Assembly (NCBI GenBank): GCA_031841125.1
Contig: CM063106.1
Coordinates: forward strand, 41,722,001-41,786,000
DNA length: 64,000 bases
Direction: 5' to 3'
DNA from: Acanthococcus lagerstroemiae
Lineage: Eukaryota; Arthropoda; Insecta; Hemiptera; Eriococcidae
Below, one piece after another: positions 35,301 to 46,059 of the stretch. The notes below the pieces were generated by a model that was not told where the DNA came from, did no database searches, and saw only the letters and a list, made by a program, of their open reading frames with translations. Position numbers and translations under genes: made by a program. Each line of letters begins with the position of its first letter. The first letter of the stretch is position 1.

Positions 35301-35985
35301 TGATTCTGTTTCCGGTTTCCAGTCCCTGAAAATTCTTTCATCCCATTCCAGTAAGTGAAATATCCGGATATTTTATTTTATTTTTTCAGTTCCACATATC
35401 CAAAAATATTCCCCTACAATATAGATATAATTCATTAGAAATGGAAAACGCAGCAGGATTTGATCTCAACACTGAAAGAGAAGCTGTGTTCAGAGAATAA
35501 CAGATGATTCTTGAGACGTAAGCCCTTATCAGTTATATCTATAGTTAAGGGAGAAGTCATTTTTTATCTTCTAGATAGAGATCTCACTAGGAGAGAAAGC
35601 ATGTTTATTCATTTATTTGACTTGATAGGGTATACTTTAGGTTTCAAGCAAAAGAAGACAGTGTGCTTACAGCTGCTTAGCTGGCATTCTGATTTTTTTC
35701 CCATCTTAAAAATTGTGTAGATGTAGCAAAAAATTGACAAATTTTTTATTTTTTTATTTTTGGCTCAGAAAGTGGTAAATATTCCTATTTTGTCAAATAT
35801 CCAAAAATAGATACCTTCAAGTTAGGTTTATTTAACTTGAAATTTCATGAAACGCAAAGATATGTTGAAAGTTTTCACATTCGTCCAGCAGGGGAAAATA
35901 TTCCCTTGAATAAAATTACTGTTCCTAGATCCTAGATATGTGTACATACACATGGATGCGTCATCTCAAAGCGCTTCGGATTGCT
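32341..35985. other. AT-rich stretch, no gene seen
   Basis: A second copy of the dispersed repeat noted at 22615-22750 lies at about 33830-33960. A GGTTCC-rich patch lies at 35265-35345. Around 34730-34860 there is a purine-rich GAGAGGGAAG patch. No exon, LINE or tRNA-like motif was recognised. Confidence 0.5.
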
Positions 35986-36658
35986 TTCTATTTTCTCGCT
36001 TTATTGGGACTGTGCAAATTGTAAAAGCGCTAATGAAGAATAGGTATTTTTTGATAAGCGAACGGTGATTTGACGTCACACAGTGAGTTACAGTTCTTAA
36101 TTCCTGTTAGCATTAATACCCACTTTTGGCCAACAAACGTTTTGAATCTTTTGGGAATTTATAATAATATAAGAAATTATTATTATAATTCTTGATATAA
36201 AAATTATTATTAAAATTACAAATAATGATTTTAAAAATATATTAATTAAATATATTATTAGGAATAGTATTATTATTAGTATTAATAATATTCAATTATT
36301 ATTTAATTTTAAAAAATTCAAAAATAAATAGATAATTAAAAATATTAATGATTTAATATTAATTTTATTTTTATATAAGAAAAACACAGGGAGCAAAAAT
36401 CATTATGTTACTACTTGAGAATAAGAAATTTTTTAGTAACCAGAAGTTTATTAGCAAATGCTAGAAACCTTCTGGATCAAAAATGTATATCTATCTTTGG
36501 TTTCTAAGACATTTCTTATTCTCAGGTAGTAACATACATAATTATCTTTGCTCCGTGTGTTTTTCTTATGGGAGTCAAAGTAACCATCACAGTTCGCTTA
36601 TCAGTTGGGTTTAGTTCCGGCGTCGTTGTTGTTGTTTGCACAATCGGAATAGAAAATG
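35986..36658. mobile_element. Foldback element interrupted by a 300-bp AT-rich block
   Basis: Three mirrored pairs occur in order: TTCTATTTTCTC...GACTGTGCAAA (35986-36018) with TTTGCACAATCGGAATAGAA (36636 onward); TGATAAGCGAACGGTGATT (36052-36070) with AACCATCACAGTTCGCTTAT (36581 onward); and the 54-bp arm 36376-36429 with 36511-36568, which share AAAAACACA, GGAGCAAA and GTTACTAC. On the right the second and third pairs are 12 bases apart, but on the left they are about 305 apart. The extra DNA (about 36076-36373) is almost pure A/T, so it was probably inserted or expanded within an older palindrome. Confidence 0.72.
36076..36375. repeat. A/T-only low-complexity block
   Basis: The right two thirds consists almost entirely of ATTATT, AATATT and TTTAAT words with very few G or C. 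It interrupts the left arm of the foldback at 35986-36658. It could be an expanded microsatellite or an AT-rich insertion. Confidence 0.75.
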
Positions 36659-36820
36659 AAAATTATTGGAGACTTTGATCCGCATTATACATACCATTTC
36701 TCAACACTGTATTATGAAGCAAACTTTGGAAATATGCACATGAAAAAAGAAAATTTACAGTGGGGAGGAATCAAAACGGGCCGAGAGGAATCGAGGAAGC
36801 AAGTGACAAGAGGCCTTTTC

Positions 36821-37145
36821 GCGGGCTGTCAGATCAAAGCAACGAGCAACTAGCAATATACAAGAGCGACATCTCTAAGCAAAAAGCAATATTACGCTTA
36901 GAAAGTCTGCATATTATCAAAAAGAACAACAAAATTTATGAGGAATTGATGAGGTCGTCGTGATAATGCAGCAATTTATCACTTGGTTATATCATCTAGT
37001 GATATTATCACAACTCAGGAACTTGTGATATCGTGTTGCTCTAAGTGCAAAATTTTGTCAACTAGCATTATTTTCTTTTGAAGTGATATCGCGGATGATG
37101 TCTTGCTAGTTACTAATTGCTTTCTTGCTTTAGTCGGACAGCCCG
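36821..37145. mobile_element. Small foldback (325 bp)
   Basis: GCGGGCTGTCAGATCAAAGC at 36821 is mirrored by AAGCAAGAAAGCAATTAG-type sequence ending GCGGGCTGTC (minus) at 37145. The match continues inward to ACTAGCAA on the left and TTGCTAGT on the right. Inside are several ATCAC/GTGAT words forming GTGATATCA-like palindromes. There is no ORF, and the target duplication is not clear. Confidence 0.65.
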
Positions 37146-40100
37146 CTACAGAGAACTAATTTATGGGGATGCGGTGACCCTCTCTTCTCAAATGTACATA
37201 CATTTTTGTATGAATCGTCCTGTCTGGCTTCTTCGTGCATGCGAACGTAGCCCGTCACTCATTAGAGCAAAGCTATGTACATCTGTGAAAAAAGCATATC
37301 AGTAAACGTTACGTCATATAGTTTCTACAGGGCTCTTGAACTTTGAATCACGTGTTCTCGAAAAACAGATTTTTATAGTTCTTTAAGTCGTTTAATTCAG
37401 GTGGCATTTCCAAAAATCTTAATATTATTCTTCCTGCGCTACAGACGAAGGGCGAATTTTCATTGAAATGAAGTTTATAATTTGAATACCCATAGCCATC
37501 ACGAATGCTATTAGGATATGTTAACGAGCAGGCAGTTTCAAACAACTAAAAGGAGACTTCATCCCTCGAAACCTCAAACAGAATATCAAAACTACTATAA
37601 TACTTGACTATGTTTAGGAAACATGATTCATATCCCATTGTTCCTTCGAAAATTTACTGATAAGGCTGAGAGTACTGCAGAAATGGATACGATGGGAATC
37701 GCAACGAACATATTTCATTTGATCTAGACCTGAGTTGGAATCGTAAAACATAAGAGTCGTAGAATTCGTATAGCAGAATCCGAAACGTAATATTCGAAAA
37801 CGCACACAAATTACAAAACAGTTACCTAAAGTGATGGAAAACTAGGATAATGATAAACCTTAGCGTCGTAGAATGTGGATTGATAACGTATTATGTAGAA
37901 CCGCAGTAAGATCAAGATCAATGATGAGCACTACTGAAGAAGGGGAAAAACGAAGAGAAGAAAAGTTATTGCAAGAGACTCATCGCCGTCCCTAATAAAA
38001 TCAAAATTGTAGCTTATAATTCTGTTATTTTTTTTTTTTAACTAATTAATTTCTCGAAAACAAAGCGCCACTGAACTGAACTATGACTCAGATCCGCTCA
38101 GATTAACACATCTGAAATAACATGCCACTGAATTGAACCGAACGGATCAGAAGAGAAGAGAGAAAAAAGTGATTGCAATAGGTTCGGCTATTCGTACCCG
38201 GCCCTAAAAAAGTCAGCTAAGTAGCCGAGTAAACGTCATTGTAATGTGTATTCATTCATATCAGTTATGTAAAAACGTCGCATACAGCTTCATTCTAATG
38301 TGCGACGTGCCTCTAACAAACATCTTTTCTCTACTGCATTCCTGTACTTTCTGTGCGTGATCTTTTCAAAACCACGTTTTTCTTCTTCTTCTTTTTATCC
38401 TCTCTCTCTCAATCGGCCAGATAGGACATCCGTATAGTTTGGTTACAATTTATTTATGTTTTAGTGCTCGCACTAAGACGTACTCTTTCTATCAGTCAAT
38501 TAATACACGCGCTTTTCTCTACAAACTCTCGTTTCTTGTGATTCCGAATGCCCTCGCTGCGGTTCAGCCTAAACACTTCTCGTCCAAATCTCGAGAAACC
38601 CACAGGGACTTCGTATTATTTGGGGAGTATCATTTTCGTGAATTTAGCGCGTCTAGAATCTTCAAACTGACCTCTTAATTCTCCAGTTAATAGAAGAGCG
38701 CCTTACCCCAAAAAAACATATTCCTTCCTCGCAGATGTAAACTTTTTCGATTACCCCCCCCCCTTCTTTCATTCATTCTTCCTCTTTAAACCTAATTTTT
38801 CCAAGCATCCCTTGCTAACCGAGGAGCATCTATTAGGTCTGCATATTCATCATTTATCTATCAAATTAGCTCCGCAGCGAGACCACGTTTCCAGGGGACC
38901 AAGTGGGGTCCTGGGGGACGACAAAATAACAATTCAAACCTTTAAATTTCAGCAAACAAACAAAAAAAGCTGTCCTTTTCGAATTTTGTTCCTCAGTTTG
39001 TACAATAACGTCTTCCGGAGGAAACCCGTCAGCTTTGGAGAAGGGAAGGGGCGCTGTATGTGTAGGCCTGTAGATGACAAACTGCTGCGCCGCATCATAT
39101 TATAACATATTACAATCATCACAACTGTTTTTCTCCTTTATGTACCTACCTGTTCAGGTAGAAGATAGAAGAAGGCGTATTAAGACGTATAGAAATGAAT
39201 CATCGAAGCCGATTGGCACACATGAACAAGTTCAAATTATGAGTCACGTGCGTCCAACAACCACAGTTCGACGAATACACCGTCTTTTCACTTTTTTCAA
39301 AGTAAAGATATATACGGCTTCGTGCTCAGTGGGTAGTCTACTACGCACATAAAGTAATAACTAATAAGCTACTGTGTCTGTGTAGTGAGATATCACGGTC
39401 CAATTCATCCACGGTATCTTAATGGATGAGTCAGACTGAGCGTCGAATTACAGCAAATTATTTCATTTTTTACAGTTCTTGCAAACTATATACGACTCTC
39501 ATTTTTATCATGCCGTTTTGAAGTAGGCTTCGCGACCGAATGGAAACGTGAAGATGGGACTTTTTCCATACAGACTCGGGCTTAGAGGACTGCGAAAATG
39601 GCAGAACGAGACGGACACTCGCTCGAAGTGATCAAATTTTCATTACACATGCATCGGTTTGTGTGAATTAATACCCATCGTTATAGAACCCTAAAACCTT
39701 CGTTCGCCGTATATGTAATTGCTGGCCGAATTACTTCGAGCGAAAAACGGCTCATGTCCCTTTACCGCCTTTTCGGTGTATCATTCCTGGGGAATATGAG
39801 CTTAATGCGCTTTCTCTCCACCAATTCCATCTCTATATTCGACGAGAGACAAGAGACGAGACACACAACGGATTAGAGAGAAACCGTGCAAGTTAAATGC
39901 GAACAACTTCAACTTGTCGTAGAACCCGCATCGAACGCATTGAGTTTTGTTCGGCGATCGGCGCCATTGGTCCTTCCAAATGCTCTTAGTCGGATACACG
40001 AATTTGGAACTGATGGCGTGATTGCACTGAAGCCGGATTTCGCCCGAAGAGTATTTAGAAGGAAGATGCATCATGAAAATCCGCCCGCAGCCCGGATGTT

Positions 40101-41310
40101 GGCAGGAGTTCTTCGATACAGACGTGCATAGAATACCAAATTGCGACTTATAATTCTTGTATCAAGTATTGTTCATTCGACTGCGAGCATGCAGGAACCT
40201 TATATACTTGAATTCTTTCGTCATTCGACCCCACGTGACACCAGAACGTTATACACCCAGATGACAAGCCACATTCTATCCTCGTACGAGCAACCTTTTC
40301 ACACATCAACATTTGCGTCTCATATTCTCAATTTGTCATTACTTAGACGTAATTTTTCCTCATTTGTCGATACGGCATTCCTGTCCAATTTCTTCTAGAT
40401 GAAACATCCAAGGCCAAACTAAAGTCTCCCGAGTCTCTAATACGGATATAGTATGGAATAGAGACTTTCTGCAGTAGTGGTTCTTGAAATTTTTTATGAT
40501 GTTTGCAAGAAACCGACAAAAGGTACTTAGGTCAGTTACACCAGCCATAAGATCTTCAAAGCATCCACTGAAAGTGAAAAATGTAAATCTATGACTTTTC
40601 TACAACTTTTTAAATAATCTTTTCAGACGTTGAAGATGGCCAATGCATCTCCAGTAAAATTCAGTTAAAATTGTAAATTCTCAATTCCAGTCTTCTTCGA
40701 AACTATTCAATGTAGATAGATAGCGCTGTATCCACAGCCATTATGCTCCAACATATTATGTAATTCGGGCTCAACAGTGCTAGTATTGCGCAAAACGGCG
40801 CACAACGAAAACGGGACAATTGCTGGGCGCGGGTGGTGGGCGGAAGCTTTCCTGTAGATAGAAATTAATTTTTATGAGAGAAGGTAACTCATAGTTAATT
40901 TTACCCTCTACAAATTTTGTTATCTTAATTTTTCCGCTAAATGGCTTTGTTCTCGACTTATTTTGAGATAACTTAATTAACATTCATATAAGAAAATCGT
41001 CCTGATCCCGGTTTCAATTCTGCCGATTGTAGCGCTGCTAGCGGATGCTCGGTTCGAATAGCGCATTTGAACATGCAACATCTATCAGCACACCAACGCT
41101 GACAGTTCACATAACTGAAGAAAACTTATAGTGCTATCTGTTGGTAAAGTTGAAATTTCGAATGATTAAGGTTATTTCTCACATGAACCCTTCAATTCCA
41201 GGCTTAACTGCCATATTTATAAGACTTATCCTAGCTTGTTCAAAACAGATTAATCTAAGCAAACGAACGTATTCATAAACGAAAATAAGGAACCGTATTG
41301 AGGAAAAGAA
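37146..41310. other. Non-coding stretch, no gene recognised
   Basis: ORFs are short and lack known domains. The least AT-rich part is 39870-40130, where overlapping 80-90-codon ORFs occur on both strands (39886-40131 plus, 39802-40074 minus). Neither has recognisable motifs or clear splice sites. A poly-C run is at 38754-38763. No TIR, LINE or SINE was seen. Confidence 0.45.
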
Positions 41311-41677
41311 TTCCTAACCAGAGTTGGGCAGAATAATATTAGAATACTGAATAATGAATAACACAACCTTTATTTGTAATTCATAACCGCATGAATAACG
41401 AATAGTTTATTCGTTAGTCGTCAGTATGAATAACGAATAGTCATTCATTATTCAGTAACCAGGATTCAGTAACATCAATCACGCGAATAATGAAATCGGA
41501 CTCGTAGCTAAAGTGGGGCCAGGGGGCGTTGCCCTCTCCTGGTGCAGTCATTTTCCCATTTCCCCCCCCCCCCTGAGAAAATTGGAAAAACTTGATTTAC
41601 TTTCTAATTACTCTAGTAAGATTAGGGAGAAAAAATATTCCCCCCCCCCCCACAAAAAAATTTCCCAAAAAATATAT

Positions 41678-42621
41678 GTGGCGGTTTCTATAAAAAGGAG
41701 TAACTTTGTTGATTGATCAAAGTCTCAGAAAACGCGAAAAAAGAAAAACATTATTTTTTTGTTGAAAAAATCTATTTTGAGATTTTGGTTGATTTCTATA
41801 GAAAAAACATTGCAATAACAAAGAGACAAAATTTACGCGCAAGTGAGAGAAAAGGGAGAGAGAGAAAGAGAATTATGAAAGAGAATGAGAAACGAATGCG
41901 AATGTCAAAGAGAATGTCTGTGTTCGCTTCTTCGTGGTTTTTCGGAGCTCACAAATAAATCCGATGTTCTGAATTGTTACCACGCAGAAGAGCGAAAAAT
42001 TACCTTTCCAACAAGCCCTCGTTAAGGCTGGTAACATGATTCCGTGGCGAGTTAGGGCCGCTTGACGGAGTGGGAGAAAAAGGTGTGTCCAACTTTAAAC
42101 GTGTTTTCTCGCGTTCTCATTACACTCAGTATCTTTGATGGGTTATTGGGATTTAAACCTGCACTAGAGTGCGCTGCAAAATTACCTGCGCGGGTGTTAG
42201 CGGGTGAAAATGAGTGAGTGATCATGCGTACTTTCAAATAGAAACACTGTTATCTGCAGTGGGGCAAAAAAACGAGTAAAAATTATTCTGCTAGTAGAAC
42301 TGATTATAATATTATAAGTTTTTGGTGATGATTGAGTCGAATTTAGGACAAATTTTTTTTTGAAAGTGAATTTCTAATCGACTTTATGATAGTTGAAGTT
42401 TGCTACACGCTTATGGTAAATCATACGTGATCACTCACACATATCGCAGAGCTGCCAATACTTGAAACTCTAAGTTTAAATCCCAATATCTCCGGAACAA
42501 AAAACGCTACAAATCTCGCCGATAACTCGTTGGAATGGGCATTCATTCCTCTATTACGTACTGTCAGTAACTCAAAATTTGTCGGATCGACAAAGTTACC
42601 CCTTTTTATAGAAACTGCCAC
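41678..42621. mobile_element. GTGGC TIR element, copy 1, nested in the hAT-like element (944 bp)
   Basis: GTGGCGGTTTCTATAAAAAG at 41678 is mirrored at the right end by CTTTTTATAG...AACTGCCAC (to 42621), and the TIR extends about 40 bases (GTAACTTTGT(C/T)GAT). Flanking bases are atat on both sides. The body, with a GAGAGAAAGAGAATTATGAA purine-rich tract and an AGCTCAC(A/G)AATAAATCCG segment, matches the copy at 48681-49298 closely. Copy 1 is about 326 bases longer because of a further insertion (42146-42486). No transposase is seen. Both copies have 4-bp flanking repeats, but I cannot name the superfamily. Confidence 0.85.
42146..42486. mobile_element. Third-level nested inverted-repeat element (about 341 bp)
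   Basis: TTGGGATTTAAAC (42146-42158) and GTTTAAATCCCAA (42474-42486) are exact inverted ends. The interval is missing from the sister copy at 48681-49298, where CTTTGACCACTGGTATCTCC runs straight through the equivalent point. That absence supports a discrete insertion. The target duplication, if any, is only 2-3 bases (TA or TAT). There is no ORF. Confidence 0.75.
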
Positions 42622-42629
42622 ATATATTC

Positions 42630-42840
42630 TTACACCCCCCCTCCCAACAAAAAATATTTTTACCCCCCCCCCCCAAACAAAATTATCACAAGATATACAT
42701 TTTTATACCTTCCCTCCCAACAAAAATATTTTACCTCCACCCCCAAAAAAATCCCCCAAGAAAAATACCCCCTCCCCCAAAAATATTTACTCTCCCCACA
42801 CAATATCCCTCTCCCAATATTTTTACATGGCCCTCTAATA
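42630..42840. repeat. Degenerate C-rich minisatellite
   Basis: Repeats of a CCCCCC(T)CCCAACAAAAATATTTTTA-like unit of roughly 28-35 bases drift across this block and resemble 41625-41675 on the other side of the nested element. The nested TIR element therefore appears to have landed inside a C-rich tract of the hAT-like element. Confidence 0.65.
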
Positions 42841-43107
42841 TTGGCGATTTAAAAAGAATACTTCAATTTTCGACTTTTTCTCCCATGAAAATCTTGTTTT
42901 GCCCCTCGCCTCCGTTAAATTTTTAGTTTTTTACTGCGTCCGCGATGAATAACAAATAACGATGATTGACAAATATTATTCACATCTTCATTCTACTGAA
43001 TAATGATTGATGAATAATTTTACGTGTTTACGAATAATGAATCACGAATAATAATTGAACAGTTATTCATGATTCTTATTCGAATAACGCCCAACTCTGT
43101 TCCTAAC

Positions 43108-44452
43108 AATGCTTCAAGGTAGCACCCAGAATGTTCAAGAATAAGGTTACGAGTACAAGACTGTTTTAGGACATTTTCAGACTCATTTACAACTCGTTCA
43201 GACACTACAGCATATCTGAGAGACTCTTAGACAACCCTTTAATAGACTTTAATCCAGAGGCATACAAAGGGAAGAAGCTGCTCTAAGCAATATAAAATCA
43301 GCAGCCCCATTTGATTGGAAATACATTGTAAGAGCACATGGAATCATAAGTGCGCCCAATTTATGATGGCCAGGTGACTATATGAACTAGGCTGCTTAAG
43401 TGCTAATACCATTTAGACCAAATTGCGGACTTACATTCACTTCGTTGTCGATAAAATAATCCTTAGTTTAAATTTACTAATGTTGACTGATAATAATAAC
43501 GCTGAATAAAGAATAGGCATAACATCATGACAAAATTTTGGGTTACAAATTACAGAGGGAAAAAATTGAAAAATAACTGAAATTATGAAACAAACATTAC
43601 AATTACAGATTTACATAGTGCGTTTTCGTGGGATCAGTTCTCGGCTGTCATGTTACTGAAAATTTCGTACGCGCTTTGATAATTCGGAGGATGACTATTA
43701 TTTCAATCGTAAGGGACCAAGAATGCCACTGCAGTAGAAATGTTCTCGATAAGTTGACTAGGAAATTTTTACGAAGCATTTTTCAATAGGAGCGGGCTTT
43801 TCGGCCACCTCGTACGGAAATCTATAAAATGGCGTAGATACGTCTTCTATTTTATTCCTTCTCTATGTTTCTACTTTTTTCATTCATTTTTTCCTTCATT
43901 TTATTTTGTGTTTTTTTTGGTCTGAAATCTCAAAATTTAGCCTCCCTAAAAGTTTGCCGCTCCAGGAAGCTGCCTACGTTGCCCCTTAAATCAGTTCATA
44001 AAAGTCTTAAGGTTTCTCTCAAAGTTGGATGAGTTTTAAAAGGCCTTTGAATAAATCTCGGAAAGTTTCAAAATGTTTCAATCAAGCTTAAAACAGTCTC
44101 AAAAAGTCCAAGTCATCAGTACTTGACTAGTCTTCAACGAATTTGGAAGAGCAATATTAAAAAAATATCTGACTGAGCCTTGAAAAATCTTTCACAAGTT
44201 TGGAAAAGCATTAAAGAGATTCAAGTTAGAATATAAAACACAACGCAAATGTCTCAGAATGTCTGAAACATGCTTAAAATAGTCTCGAAGTCGTAAGAAG
44301 CCTAAAACGGCCTTAAACACAAATAGTCTCAAAAAGTCTGAAGAACTTTAAAATAGCTTTAAAATGTTACGAACGAGTTTGAAGATAGACTAAATCACAT
44401 ATGAAAGAACCTACAGAAAACTATTTTTCTAGATAACTACTCATGAAAAACG
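43108..44452. other. Non-coding stretch containing a degenerate array
   Basis: No gene is seen. From about 44000 to 44400 the sequence consists of drifted 25-35-base units (AAGTCTTAA, AGTCTCAAAAAGTC, AAGTTTGGAAAAGCATTAAAG) of the same family as 11640-12015. The same words occur in the reverse sense at 43130-43260. Confidence 0.55.
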
Positions 44453-44687
44453 GACGCTATCAAGCGTAACAGAACCAAGCGACAAAATCTATTTTTTTAG
44501 GACAAATGATTCGAAGTTCAAGCTATGTGACATAGCGTTTACTGATAAGCTATTTTTCAACGCGAGTACACATTTTTGAATCGGGGGCCCAATTTTGAAA
44601 AATTCTACTTTTTACGCTCTTTCCAACGATACTAATAACTCATTTTGTCAACAAATGTCGGTTGGTTCTGTTACGCTTAACAGCATC
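44453..44687. mobile_element. Small TIR element (MITE), 235 bp
   Basis: GACGCTATCAAGCGTAACAG followed by AACCAAGCGACA (44453-44484) is mirrored by TGTCGGTTGGTTCTGTTACG...CAGCATC (44656-44687). The CCAAGCGACA/CCAACCGACA inner end resembles the element at 5591-5848, suggesting one family with diverged outer ends. There is no ORF. Confidence 0.72.
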
Positions 44688-45322
44688 AAATTATCATACA
44701 ATTGAATGCCTTCATTTTTAACTATGAATAACGCGCTTATCTTACTACAAAAAAAATCCTAGCTATGAAATTTATAATTTCCTGATCTCAGAAAGAACTC
44801 AGAAAATTCAAAAATAAGACAGAGACCAAATTCTTACGAAATTTCATTTCGGCATTAGGAGATTTTTTTTTCTTTGGTTAATACATAAAGGATATTATAA
44901 ACAATCAAAAAATAACCTGTTTTAAGAATTAAGATACACTTGATAATTTTTTTAATGCACTGTGATGACGAAAAACACTTTTTTCGTGAAAATCTCGAAC
45001 GTACATTAGGGTGATTCCTATTTTAAACTCTCAATTTTCAGCAGCTCACTCACTAGATCGGTTCCAAATATTGAAAAAAAAAAGAAAAAAAAATCTGCTA
45101 CGTCTGAAAGTTCTACTTGAAAAAAAAAGTTAGGGACCTACCGAGGGGGGGGGGATTGTGTGGCCCCCTGTGTGGAGTGGAAACACGCGAATAAATGTCA
45201 AAATTTAACTACACGGAGCTCCGCAGGCATTAGTAAGTTCTCTTCTCTTCCCGTTGCCGCAAACTGCTGTCCCATCTTCCCGCTCCGTCCATCCAACGAT
45301 TCCCTGTGATCCACATCCGTGC

Positions 45323-46059
45323 TTAAGTGGGTTGAAATTCGTATAGGAATTAATACTGATTTTGGAATTTGAGCTTCTTTCAAGGGGGAAACCTCCTGCC
45401 CACACGATCCTAAAAATTATTGTATTTCTTAAATCGGAGCCTTCAGGGTCGCGGAATCCATTCTTTCCGTATTTGGACTCTATAAGGGGTTGATTTCCCA
45501 TCATTTCAATTTTGTCCCCATTTTCACATTGCGTATGTCTAATAAGAGATTCTTGAATCGCTGAGTTCAGTTTTGGAGTTCTATTCCTTTTCCATTACCT
45601 TTTGGTCTCTATAAAGGCCTGATCTTCAATTATGCCAATCCCCACATTCGTTACATCCACAGAAGGGTTTCTGGGTCGCTAATTTCATTTTCTATTCCTC
45701 CTCCCCAACTTTTCGGACATTACAGAAAATTGAATATCAGCCCTCTGAGGAGCCCACAGGGTAAGGGGGTGGGAGAAAACTCCTAGAATAAACTTAACGA
45801 CTCAAAACCCCTTATTCCGATATAAATAAAGTGGAAATAGGAACGAAATTGAAATAACTGAAAATTAGCCCCCTGTGGAGCCCAAAGAGAGAGGATAATG
45901 AGGAAGAGACCTCGGGAATGGATTTCGTGACTCTGGAAATATCAATTTAAGAAATAAAATAATTTTTAGGCTCATATGGAAAAGGAGGAGTCCCCTTGAA
46001 TGATGCTCAAATTCCAAAAATCAGCGTTGATTCCCATAAGAATTTCAACCCGCTTGGGG
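45323..46059. mobile_element. Foldback element (0.74 kb) with repeated arms
   Basis: The left arm (TTAAGTGGGTTGAAATTCGT, TTTGGAATTTGAGC, CTAAAAATTATT(G/T)TATTTC) is mirrored by the right arm ending at AAGAATTTCAACCCGCTTGG. The arms are roughly 200 bases each. The middle contains further diverged units (GGGTCGC..., GAGCCC(A/C)ACAGGG, CTCTATAA) in both senses. The overlapping ORFs at 45198-45504 and 45996-46289 come from these arms and are not genes. Confidence 0.68.

Larger units (their letters stand above)
41319..43099. mobile_element. hAT-like non-autonomous element with perfect 8-bp duplication (1.78 kb)
   Basis: The ends CAGAGTTGGGC and GCCCAACTCTG are exact inverted repeats, flanked by identical octamers ttcctaac at 41311-41318 and 43100-43107. 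The CAGRGTTGGGC-type terminus plus an 8-bp duplication marks hAT. Both subterminal regions (about 41340-41470 and 42940-43085) are packed with GAATAATGAATAAC-like words in opposite orientations, as expected for transposase-binding repeats. There is no transposase ORF. The interior contains C-rich runs and a second TIR element (41678-42621). Confidence 0.88.

Noticed and set aside
39802..40131. Overlapping 80-90-codon ORFs on both strands in a less AT-rich patch
   Set aside because: Higher GC alone extends ORFs on both strands. No motifs, start context or splice sites support either.
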